5,881 nt of DNA from NCBI GenBank assembly GCA_015233755.1, contig JADFXA010000145.1:1-5881 (forward strand), in the 5' to 3' direction. Numbering within the stretch: position 1 is the first letter of the stretch; each line of letters begins with the position of its first letter. Of this stretch, positions 1 to 5,560 are shown piece by piece. Under the pieces are notes generated by a model. The model searched no databases, was not told where the DNA came from, and saw nothing but the letters and a program-made list of their open reading frames with translations. Position numbers and translations under genes: made by a program. This DNA comes from Desulfamplus sp. (GTDB lineage: Bacteria > Desulfobacterota > Desulfobacteria > Desulfobacterales > Desulfobacteraceae).

Positions 1-150
1 AAGAGTCTTTCTCACCAGATGGCGTTTCATCAACTTTATTACCACTATTTTCTTCATTTGAAATAAAATTTTCAGGTGGCGGCTTGAGGTCTTTAGCTCT
101 TAACTCAGATGAAACATACCCAAATCAAATTCAGGGGTGTAATCAGTCAT
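1..150 (-). pseudogene. 5' part of an unrecognised gene with a frame break; runs off the left edge
   Basis: An ATG at 150-148 sits 7 bases after a strong AGGAG ribosome binding site (162-158), 29 bases after the stop of the upstream four-cysteine gene, so a real gene start is likely. The starting frame gives MTDYTPEFDLGMFHLS and stops at TAA 102-100. The -1 frame is open from 124 to the window edge and reads YVSSELRAKDLKPPPENF onward as a hydrophilic, Pro/Glu/Asn-rich stretch. Joining the two at about 119-118 gives a smooth polypeptide (...FDLG|YVSSEL...), as expected from one lost base or a -1 frameshift. The junction lies exactly on the heptamer T_TTG_GGT. I do not recognise the family. The product would be soluble and charged in the visible part. 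It could be a decayed gene, a sequencing deletion in the G/T run, or a recoded gene; a true 16-codon ORF is also possible. Confidence 0.45.
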
Positions 151-157
151 GTCAGTT

Positions 158-162
158 CTCCT
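158..162 (-). promoter_or_regulatory. Ribosome binding site for the frame-broken gene at 150
   Basis: AGGAG within AAAAGGAG on the minus strand lies 7 bases before the ATG at 150. It is a consensus Shine-Dalgarno site. It is the main evidence that translation starts at 150 even though the frame closes after 16 codons. Confidence 0.6.
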
Positions 163-179
163 TTTGAAGCCAACTTATA

Positions 180-479
180 TCAGCTTCTGGTTACTGACAC
201 AAAATTTTGAACATCCTCCAACGCTCTTTTCTTTGCCTGTTCAATTAAGTCATAGATAGTTGTTATCTTGTTTACTGGTTTCTCAAGAATCTTATTTATC
301 TCATTGTTTGAATAATTTGACGTCATGTAATCCTCAATTGGAAGCCTCTCAAACCAACAATCCATAATTTTAAAACATGGAATACCATCTTTTGCTATCC
401 TGCAATAGGAAAATAGGACATCATGTCCAAGCATACGGCAATATCCAGACTCAGAGTCAAACTCTTTTTTATCAACCAT
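180..479 (-). CDS. Small four-cysteine protein of unknown function
   Basis: This frame encodes 99 residues from ATG 479-477, or 104 from an in-frame GTG at 494-492. I prefer the ATG because a G-rich stretch (498-489, AAGGGTGGGG) lies just upstream at a usable distance, whereas the GTG has no well-spaced site; the choice is not firm. Numbered from the ATG, cysteines are at 14, 26, 35 and 41, in the blocks GYCRMLGHDVLFSYCR and PCFKIMDCWFERLPIEDY. The C-terminal half (about 55-95) is predicted helical and charged. There is no signal peptide or membrane segment, so it should be cytoplasmic. The Cys spacing (x11, x8, x5) plus His19 could suit a metal site or redox thiols, but this is inference. 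It lies 28 to 43 bases after the kinase stop and so is probably the third gene of the same operon. The family is not one I can name; it could be an accessory protein to the kinase. Confidence 0.75.
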   Translation of the reverse strand: MVDKKEFDSESGYCRMLGHDVLFSYCRIAKDGIPCFKIMDCWFERLPIEDYMTSNYSNNEINKILEKPVNKITTIYDLIEQAKKRALEDVQNFVSVTRS

Positions 480-522
480 AAATTTATACCCCACCCTTGA
501 TAACTTCTTTTGAATCTTCTAT

Positions 523-3500
523 TTAACAATTTTCTATTGAGTTTTTTATTTTTAAAGCTAACTCTTTAAGAGTAAAAGGCTTTTGGATAAAATTCACCCA
601 TTTATCCAAAACTCCGTGGTGAGCTATTACATCGGCTGTATAACCAGACATAAATAGACACTTTATATTTGGATATAGAGAGTTTATTTTAGTCGCAAGC
701 TCCCGACCATTCATTAGAGGCATTACAACATCGCTCATCAAAAGATCAATTTTACCTTTATGCTCAATTGCAAGCTCAATTGCCTTTTGAGGAGTTTCAG
801 CTCCAATAACTGTGTAGCCTAATTTTTGCAGCATCATCTTTGTCATTTCTAAAAGAGGAATCTCATCTTCTACAATAAGTATGGTCTCATAACCATGATC
901 AATATTCTCTAAATTATTTGGTGATTTTTCATCTCTATGTTCTTTAACTTCTTCAATATGTCGAGGGAAATATATTTTAAACGATGTCCCTTTTTCAGGC
1001 TCACTATATACGTTTATAAAACCTCTGTTTTGTTTAACAATACCATAAACTGTGGCAAGACCTAATCCAGTCCCTTTGTGTAGCTCTTTTGTTGTAAAGA
1101 AAGGTTCAAAAATATTGTCAAGAGTATCTTTATACATACCGCAGCCATTATCGCTGACAGTAAGCATAACAAAATCTCCATGAATAAACTCTTCATGCTC
1201 TATCCCAACAAAATAGTTACTTATAAACCCTGCATTTTCTATCCCATAATTTTTTTCAAAAGTAATATTGTTAGTCTCTATTGTTATTCTGCCTGAACTT
1301 AAAATAGCATCTTTAGAGTTTATACAGAGATTGGCAAGTATCTGATCTATCTGAGTTGGATCAACCATTACTCTCCACAAATCTTTACTTGGTAACCATA
1401 TAAGTTCAATAGACTCACCAATAAGCCTTACAAGCATCTTTAGCATTCCCTCAACAGTCTGGTTAAGATCAAGAACTTTTGGCGAAACCGTCTGCTTTCG
1501 AGCAAATGCAAGTAGTTGTCTGGTTAGGTCTGCTGAACGTGTGGCAGCGTTTCGTATCTCTTGCAAACTTTCATAAACAGCTCTGTTCGTGTAAACCTCC
1601 TCAAGTGCAATTTCAGCATGTCCAAGAATTACGCCCAGCATATTGTTAAAATCGTGGGCAACACCGCCAGCAAGCCTTCCTACTGACTCCATCTTTTGTG
1701 ATTGAATAAGCTGTGTCTGTAATTTCTCTCTATCTTCCTCAGCTTTTTTACGCTCATTAATATCTCTTGCTATTGCTAAAACTCTATCTTTACCTCCAAT
1801 TTCAGTTTTTCTAAGGCTTACCTCAACCCAAAAATTATCTCCATTACTCTTTTTGGCTATCCATTCAAAAGTGTGGCTTCCTTCATTAATTGCTTTTTTT
1901 ATCAATTTTTGAGCATTTTCTTCATCATAAGGGGCTATGTTAGAACTAAATTCTCCTACATTTTTATCAAGAATGGTGTTTTTATCAACGCACCCATACA
2001 TCTCAACTGTCCTATCATTGCAGTCAATTATTTTTCCTGTTGCTGCATCGTGAATAAATATTGCTTCATTTGTTGAGTTAAATATTTCACGAAACTCTTT
2101 CTCACTCTTAATAAGAGCCTCTTCAGTCTTTCTATTCTCTATAATAAAGAGAGAAAGCTCTTCATTTGATTTTTGAAGAAAATACTCAGCCTTTTTTCGT
2201 GTCTTAATATTTTTTAACAAGTAGAAAATTAGGCAAAGTTGCAATATAAGAGCAACTGTAATGGTTGAAAAGATAAACAGATCGCGTTGTTTTATTGCCC
2301 GTTCAGCTTCTACTCTGGCTGTAACATCATGGATTATAGAAAATAGAAGAGTTATGCCAGATAGCTTAACAGGATAAGAATAGACCTCAACATCAATGAT
2401 ATTTTTATTTGCTAAACGATGTTTAAAGTTAAAGTAATTTCTCTCCTGCTCTTTAGCCTTTTTCATCTCAGCCTTTATCTCTTCTGGAGATAACACATTT
2501 ATATTGGATATATTCATTCCAACCAGACTTGGATAACCATAACAGTTTATAGCAGATTGATTTGCATCAACAATAACACCTGTTTTAGGATCAATAAGCA
2601 ACATGACGTTTCCATGTTTCTCAAACATGTCGTAACCAAAAAAGCTCTTTTTGCCTATAGTATCCCACTCTGAAATCAAACCCTTTGCCGTTTTGTTCAT
2701 TATAATTGATTTTGGAGGTAGAGTTTCACGGGAGATATTATATTTTTGCAACACTTCATCGTTAAAGACAAATTTATTTGGACTTGACATCTGAGCAGGT
2801 ATTTCAGAAACAGGAGAGCCTTTTAAAATCCTATTAGCAATTCTTGCTGCCCACTGCCCTTGAGAATAACCATGAGCCACTTTTCCACCAATAACACCAA
2901 AAGGTAGAACAAAATCCCAAAATCCAAAAATAGCTGCCAAACTGTTATTAGTAATAAATTCAACACTTTCTTTTACTGTGTATGTTTTACCAGAAGGTGT
3001 TGAAAAAAGTGCTAAATATATAATAATATCCTCTTCACTACACTCTTTAAGTTTTGTTTTAATCTCTTCTGGTTCAAGCTGGATTAGATATTCAAGTTGG
3101 ATATTTTTTTTAGAAAACTCACTTTCAAGAAGTTTACACTCTTCTTTAAATATCTTTAGGTTACGCTGTTCTGTAATTGAAGTTCCAGCAATTACAGCCA
3201 TCTTGTTTGCATTAGGTCTTAATTTTAAAGCTAATTCAACGGTCTCTTTAACAGAGATACGCTCGTTGACTCCAGTGTAGTTTGTTAATCCATAAAAATT
3301 TGCAGGGTCAAAGTTGTTTATTCCGCAAAATACTATTGGAACACCTTTGAAAAGCTCTTTTCTTGCTCTCAAAAACTGTAGAGCATGATCATCACTAACA
3401 ATTACTAATTCAAAATTTATATTTTTGTTATTTGTTTTATACTTTTCTATATAAACTTTCTCCATAAGATTGAGATATTCATCTGACCTGTTTCTTTGAG

Positions 3501-3792
3501 CATCAAGGTATTCTGTGAATATTGTAAGATTCTCAATATTTACAATATTCTCCATTATTCCTTTATGAACATCATCTGTCCATTCATAACCTTGATGATA
3601 TGAGTGTAAGATCAATATATTTCTGTTCTCTGTATTACCGCTATTTTTTATATTATCGCTATTCATTGGTTTGCTAATAAATGAGATAGGTGTTTCAGAA
3701 TATAGATATGGTTCTGAAAAAGGAAAACCAAATATAGAGATCAGAATTGATAACAAACAATAGATAGAAATATGATACACTCTTTTAAACAT
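523..3792 (-). CDS. Hybrid sensor histidine kinase with ABC_sub_bind-type periplasmic sensor, two PAS domains and a C-terminal receiver
   Basis: This 1089-residue membrane kinase autophosphorylates on His and passes the phosphate to its own receiver. Domain order: signal anchor with K3/R4 then a hydrophobic run 8-26; Asn/Ser-rich linker 40-57; ABC_sub_bind-like domain about 58-345 (opens ILILHSYHQGYEW, ends SPNKFVFNDEVLQKY); PAS about 388-495; membrane helix about 504-526; coiled coil 530-565; PAS about 563-683; HisKA with H-box GGVAHDFNN (His713); HATPase with N-box NLCINSKDAI, G1 DNGCGM (881-886), F-box FEPFFTTK and G2 GTGLGLA (907-913); REC 970-1085 with E975/D976, phospho-acceptor Asp1021, Ser1049 and Lys1071. 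All key residues are present, so it should be active. ATG 3792 has AGGA (3806-3803) 10 bases upstream and lies 18 bases after the transporter stop. There is no output DNA-binding domain. The ligand is unknown; a small solute is inferred from the sensor type. The first PAS precedes the only internal membrane helix, so it appears to be extracytoplasmic. Confidence 0.95.
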   Translation of the reverse strand: MFKRVYHISIYCLLSILISIFGFPFSEPYLYSETPISFISKPMNSDNIKNSGNTENRNILILHSYHQGYEWTDDVHKGIMENIVNIENLTIFTEYLDAQRNRSDEYLNLMEKVYIEKYKTNNKNINFELVIVSDDHALQFLRARKELFKGVPIVFCGINNFDPANFYGLTNYTGVNERISVKETVELALKLRPNANKMAVIAGTSITEQRNLKIFKEECKLLESEFSKKNIQLEYLIQLEPEEIKTKLKECSEEDIIIYLALFSTPSGKTYTVKESVEFITNNSLAAIFGFWDFVLPFGVIGGKVAHGYSQGQWAARIANRILKGSPVSEIPAQMSSPNKFVFNDEVLQKYNISRETLPPKSIIMNKTAKGLISEWDTIGKKSFFGYDMFEKHGNVMLLIDPKTGVIVDANQSAINCYGYPSLVGMNISNINVLSPEEIKAEMKKAKEQERNYFNFKHRLANKNIIDVEVYSYPVKLSGITLLFSIIHDVTARVEAERAIKQRDLFIFSTITVALILQLCLIFYLLKNIKTRKKAEYFLQKSNEELSLFIIENRKTEEALIKSEKEFREIFNSTNEAIFIHDAATGKIIDCNDRTVEMYGCVDKNTILDKNVGEFSSNIAPYDEENAQKLIKKAINEGSHTFEWIAKKSNGDNFWVEVSLRKTEIGGKDRVLAIARDINERKKAEEDREKLQTQLIQSQKMESVGRLAGGVAHDFNNMLGVILGHAEIALEEVYTNRAVYESLQEIRNAATRSADLTRQLLAFARKQTVSPKVLDLNQTVEGMLKMLVRLIGESIELIWLPSKDLWRVMVDPTQIDQILANLCINSKDAILSSGRITIETNNITFEKNYGIENAGFISNYFVGIEHEEFIHGDFVMLTVSDNGCGMYKDTLDNIFEPFFTTKELHKGTGLGLATVYGIVKQNRGFINVYSEPEKGTSFKIYFPRHIEEVKEHRDEKSPNNLENIDHGYETILIVEDEIPLLEMTKMMLQKLGYTVIGAETPQKAIELAIEHKGKIDLLMSDVVMPLMNGRELATKINSLYPNIKCLFMSGYTADVIAHHGVLDKWVNFIQKPFTLKELALKIKNSIENC

Positions 3793-3810
3793 AAAGCCAT
3801 AATCCTAAAC

Positions 3811-4605
3811 TTAAAGTATTGACCAGATCATCTTTGTTCCAACAAAGTAGAGAAGGATAGCAAATATCTTCTTTAGCTTATCAACAGGAAGGCTATGGGC
3901 AAGTTTAGCACCATAAGGTGCTGTGCAGACACTTGCAATTACAATTCCAGATAGTGCGGTCAAATTGATATATCCAAAACTATAAGGCGGCAAATTAGAA
4001 GCTCCAAACCCATTGATTGCATAGCCTAATGCTCCAGCAGCAGCAATCGGAAACCCAATTGCACCAGCAGTTCCTATTGCTTTGTGCATAGCTGTATTAC
4101 ACCATAAAAGAAAAGGTACAGAGATTGTTCCTCCTCCTATTCCGACAAGACTTGAGAATATTCCAATAACTCCACCCATACTAACCATTCCTATTCTATT
4201 TGGAATATTTCTGGTTGGTTTGGGTTTTATGCCCATTACCATTTGGGTGGCAACATATAGAAGAAAGATTCCAGAGAAACCTTTAAGGAAATTAGTTGAT
4301 AACATAGCAGCTATTTTTGTTCCAACAAAAGTTCCTACAAGTATGCCTGGTGTGATACTAAGTACGACACTCCATAAAACAGCCTCTCTTTTATGATGAG
4401 CTTTAACGCTTGAGACCGATGTAAATAGAATGCTTGCAAGCGAAGTTCCAAGTGCTATATGCAGTATATGCTCATAAGCTACGCCTTGAGCAGTAAAAAT
4501 AAATGTTAGCATAGGTACAATAACAATACCGCCTCCAATACCTAAAAGACCTGCAAGAACTCCCGCAACAGCCCCTGAAATAATATAGAAAATGAAAAAT
4601 GACAT
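3811..4605 (-). CDS. TSUP family membrane transporter (sulfite exporter TauE/SafE-like)
   Basis: The 264-residue protein is almost entirely hydrophobic, with about eight membrane segments (roughly 5-34, 43-65, 76-96, 105-123, 139-159, 173-200, 213-232, 245-263). It carries the duplicated TSUP signature: GLLGIGGGIVIVP at 19-31 and SLVGIGGGTISVP at 152-164, one per half, as expected for the family's internal duplication. Length is typical for PF01925. Members move small sulfur-containing or organic anions such as sulfite, sulfonates, thiosulfate or sulfoacetate across the inner membrane; the substrate here cannot be read from sequence. The start ATG 4605-4603 follows a GGGG-containing ribosome binding site (4613-4610) by 4 bases, which is short but usable. 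It is the first gene of the minus-strand train and its stop is 18 bases before the hybrid kinase, suggesting co-expression and possibly a sensor-transporter pair. The divergent gene is tpx. The gene is intact. Confidence 0.92.
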   Translation of the reverse strand: MSFFIFYIISGAVAGVLAGLLGIGGGIVIVPMLTFIFTAQGVAYEHILHIALGTSLASILFTSVSSVKAHHKREAVLWSVVLSITPGILVGTFVGTKIAAMLSTNFLKGFSGIFLLYVATQMVMGIKPKPTRNIPNRIGMVSMGGVIGIFSSLVGIGGGTISVPFLLWCNTAMHKAIGTAGAIGFPIAAAGALGYAINGFGASNLPPYSFGYINLTALSGIVIASVCTAPYGAKLAHSLPVDKLKKIFAILLYFVGTKMIWSIL

Positions 4606-4609
4606 AAAA

Positions 4610-4616
4610 CCCCTTT
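4610..4616 (-). promoter_or_regulatory. Ribosome binding site of the TSUP transporter
   Basis: AAAGGGG on the minus strand ends 4 bases before the ATG at 4605. It lies in a poly-A/G tract and is a slightly non-canonical, closely spaced site. It supports the chosen start, since no other in-frame Met lies upstream with a better site. Confidence 0.5.
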
Positions 4617-4626
4617 TTTTTATAAT

Positions 4627-4655
4627 TTGACAAAAATAAGAACATGAATGATATT
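4627..4655 (+). promoter_or_regulatory. Candidate sigma70-type promoter for tpx
   Basis: A perfect -35 hexamer TTGACA (4627-4632) is followed after 17 bases by GATATT (4650-4655), a 4/6 match to the -10 consensus. Transcription would start near 4662, giving a leader of about 145 bases before tpx. The long leader and the weaker -10 leave room for another promoter closer to the gene, but I saw none better. The assignment rests on consensus matching only. Confidence 0.4.
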
Positions 4656-4703
4656 TGGCTGTAAACTTATACTTGTCTTAAAGGCCTAAAGCTCATCATT
4701 CAT
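4644..4703. repeat. 9-bp inverted repeat in the divergent promoter region
   Basis: ATGAATGAT (4644-4652) and its exact reverse complement ATCATTCAT (4695-4703) are separated by 42 bases. The left arm overlaps the -10 side of the tpx candidate promoter. The right arm touches the -10 of the candidate transporter promoter. This could be a pair of operator half-sites allowing a looped or co-operative regulator, or the base of an RNA stem in the tpx leader. A short AT-rich match of this size can also arise by chance in about 200 bases. Confidence 0.35.
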
Positions 4704-4733
4704 TTTATAAACAAGAATAACCATTTAACTCAA
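4704..4733 (-). promoter_or_regulatory. Candidate promoter for the transporter-kinase operon
   Basis: On the minus strand TTGAGT (4733-4728, 4/6 to -35) and TATAAA (4709-4704, 5/6 to -10) are 18 bases apart. Transcription would start near 4697, about 92 bases before the TSUP start. If this and the tpx candidate are both real, the two 5' leaders overlap by roughly 35 bases, because each promoter lies on the far side of the other. Evidence is consensus matching only. Confidence 0.33.
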
Positions 4734-4795
4734 ATTTTTAGCTACAACAAGAATTATTCATATTAAAAAATCAGTATTAATCAACTAAATTAAAA

Positions 4796-4800
4796 AGGAG
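4796..4800 (+). promoter_or_regulatory. Ribosome binding site of tpx
   Basis: AGGAG within AAAAAGGAG lies 7 bases before the ATG at 4808. It is a consensus site that fixes the start of tpx and agrees with the usual family N-terminus. Confidence 0.8.
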
Positions 4801-4807
4801 AAACAAA

Positions 4808-5314
4808 ATGGCTAATATTACACTAAAAGGCAACTCAATTGAGACCATTGGTCAGCTTCCAGAAAAAGGAACTAAAGCTCCATCATTTAATCTTGTTGGA
4901 ACAACCCTTGCCAATGTTAGTTTAGATGATTTTGCAGGAAAAAATGTTGTTCTAAACATATTCCCAAGTATTGACACACCTGTTTGTGCAGCATCAACAC
5001 GTCGTTTTAACAAAGTTGCGGGTGAGAGCGACAACACAGTTGTATTGTGCATATCTGCTGATTTGCCATTTGCCCATTCAAGATTCTGTGAAGTTGAAGG
5101 GTTAAAAAATGTAATTCCTTTGTCAGTTTTTAGAGATAAGGATTTTGGAACAGCTTATGGTTTAACCATAAAAACTGGTCCAATTGCTGGATTACTTTCA
5201 AGGGCAATCGTGATTATTGATAAAACAGGTAAAATTGCCTACACAGAGCAAGTGCCTGAAATTGCACAAGAGCCTAATTATGATCTTGCTCTTGCTGCAT
5301 TAGCAGCTTTGTAA
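4808..5314 (+). CDS. tpx: Thiol peroxidase (2-Cys atypical peroxiredoxin)
   Basis: The 168-residue enzyme reduces H2O2 and organic hydroperoxides using a thiol cycle normally recharged by thioredoxin, in the cytoplasm (or periplasm in some species; no signal peptide is seen here). It opens with the typical Tpx strand MANITLKGNSIETIG. The peroxidatic site is FPSIDTPVC with Thr57 and Cys60; the resolving Cys94 is in PFAHSRFC, the spacing typical of Tpx (Cys61/Cys95 in E. coli). Arg132 in SRAIVIID matches the conserved active-site Arg. An extra Cys81 is present in the buried strand VVLCISAD. Length is that of the family and the gene is intact. It is transcribed away from the transporter-kinase operon with its own consensus ribosome binding site. 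No clear OxyR or PerR box was seen upstream, so its control is unknown. Identity is firm. Confidence 0.97.
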   Translation: MANITLKGNSIETIGQLPEKGTKAPSFNLVGTTLANVSLDDFAGKNVVLNIFPSIDTPVCAASTRRFNKVAGESDNTVVLCISADLPFAHSRFCEVEGLKNVIPLSVFRDKDFGTAYGLTIKTGPIAGLLSRAIVIIDKTGKIAYTEQVPEIAQEPNYDLALAALAAL

Positions 5315-5340
5315 ACAGTAAATAACCACTCATTTGAAGA

Positions 5341-5350
5341 ATAACGTTAT
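5341..5350. repeat. Short perfect palindrome downstream of tpx
   Basis: ATAACGTTAT is a perfect 10-bp palindrome 27 bases after the tpx stop. It has no loop and so is unlikely to be a terminator. It may be a protein-binding site or chance. The rest of 5315-5400 holds no gene or clear signal that I can see. Confidence 0.25.
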
Positions 5351-5403
5351 CTCCCAACAATTTTGATTTTAGCTTTCAAATAAATTTCTGGGCTAAAATA
5401 ACA

Positions 5404-5451
5404 GAAGTCTGCTAAAGCCGACTGTTACTACAGTCCACTTTAGTGGACTTC
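5404..5451. repeat. 48-bp composite palindrome (REP/BIME-like) between tpx and the hemolysin III gene
   Basis: The block is a long imperfect palindrome in which 6-bp units pair across the centre: GAAGTC with GACTTC, CTAAAG with CTTTAG, GACTGT with ACAGTC. Non-pairing spacers lie between the units (2 bases each, 4 at the centre). It also contains three overlapping hairpins: 5406-5423 (AGTCTGC/GCCGACT, one mismatch, loop TAAA), 5420-5435 (GACTGT/ACAGTC, loop TACT) and 5432-5449 (AGTCCAC/GTGGACT, perfect, loop TTTA). Two hairpins head to head resemble REP/BIME elements. The third is followed by TCTTTAT, so it might also end tpx transcription; a T-rich stretch follows on the other strand too. I infer a dispersed repeat family, but a single copy in the window cannot prove it. 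Confidence 0.6.
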
Positions 5452-5460
5452 TTTATACGT

Positions 5461-5486
5461 TAGCCGTGCGATTTATCGCTCGGCTA
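5461..5486. repeat. 26-bp near-perfect palindrome
   Basis: TAGCCGTGCGAT (5461-5472) and ATCGCTCGGCTA (5475-5486) pair over 12 positions with one T/T mismatch, with a two-base centre. It is GC-richer than its surroundings and lies only 9 bases after the 48-bp palindrome, so both may be parts of one repeat cluster. No T-run follows on either strand, which argues against a simple intrinsic terminator. Confidence 0.55.
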
Positions 5487-5493
5487 TAAAAAT

Positions 5494-5499
5494 TATAAT
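5494..5499 (+). promoter_or_regulatory. Candidate -10 box for the hemolysin III gene
   Basis: A perfect TATAAT lies about 60 bases before the gene start. The matching -35 region (TTTATC at 5472-5477, 16 bases upstream) is poor at 3/6 and falls inside the palindrome at 5461-5486. It is a weak candidate, and if real would place the palindrome over the -35. Confidence 0.22.
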
Positions 5500-5500
5500 T

Positions 5501-5513
5501 GCTGAATGTCAGC
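5501..5513. repeat. Small perfect hairpin GCTGA-ATG-TCAGC
   Basis: A 5-bp stem with a 3-base loop lies 47 bases before the hemolysin III start. It would be in the leader or near the start site of that gene if the TATAAT at 5494 is used. No function can be assigned. Confidence 0.25.
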
Positions 5514-5560
5514 CAATTAAATTTAAGATGGATTTAATAAAATTAGGATTATAAACCAAA

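Noticed and set aside
1873..2076. Plus-strand open frame opposite the kinase's second PAS domain
   Set aside because: It lies wholly inside the firmly identified kinase gene on the other strand, has Phe/Ile/Cys-rich low-information sequence and no ribosome binding site I could see.
2978..3280. Plus-strand open frame opposite the ABC_sub_bind domain
   Set aside because: Antisense shadow of conserved kinase sequence; Ser/Leu-rich composition with no recognisable domain.
4082..4396. Plus-strand open frame opposite the TSUP transporter
   Set aside because: Antisense shadow of the transporter; no motif, and the transporter's paired GIGGG signatures on the minus strand are decisive.
4852..5052. 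Minus-strand open frame inside tpx
   Set aside because: Antisense of the Tpx catalytic region; no independent support.
5332..5381. 7-bp inverted repeat ATTTGAA/TTCAAAT downstream of tpx
   Set aside because: Short, AT-rich and 36 bases apart, with no T-run after it; expected by chance and not a convincing terminator.
5401..5490. CRISPR array
   Set aside because: The repeated-looking motifs are palindromic units with no regular spacers and no directly repeated unit of CRISPR length.
5528..5554. Eight-codon ORF (MDLIKLGL) just before the hemolysin III gene, in the same frame
   Set aside because: It ends at TAA 7 bases before the real start and has no ribosome binding site, so a leader peptide is possible but unsupported; it mainly shows that the gene cannot start further upstream.
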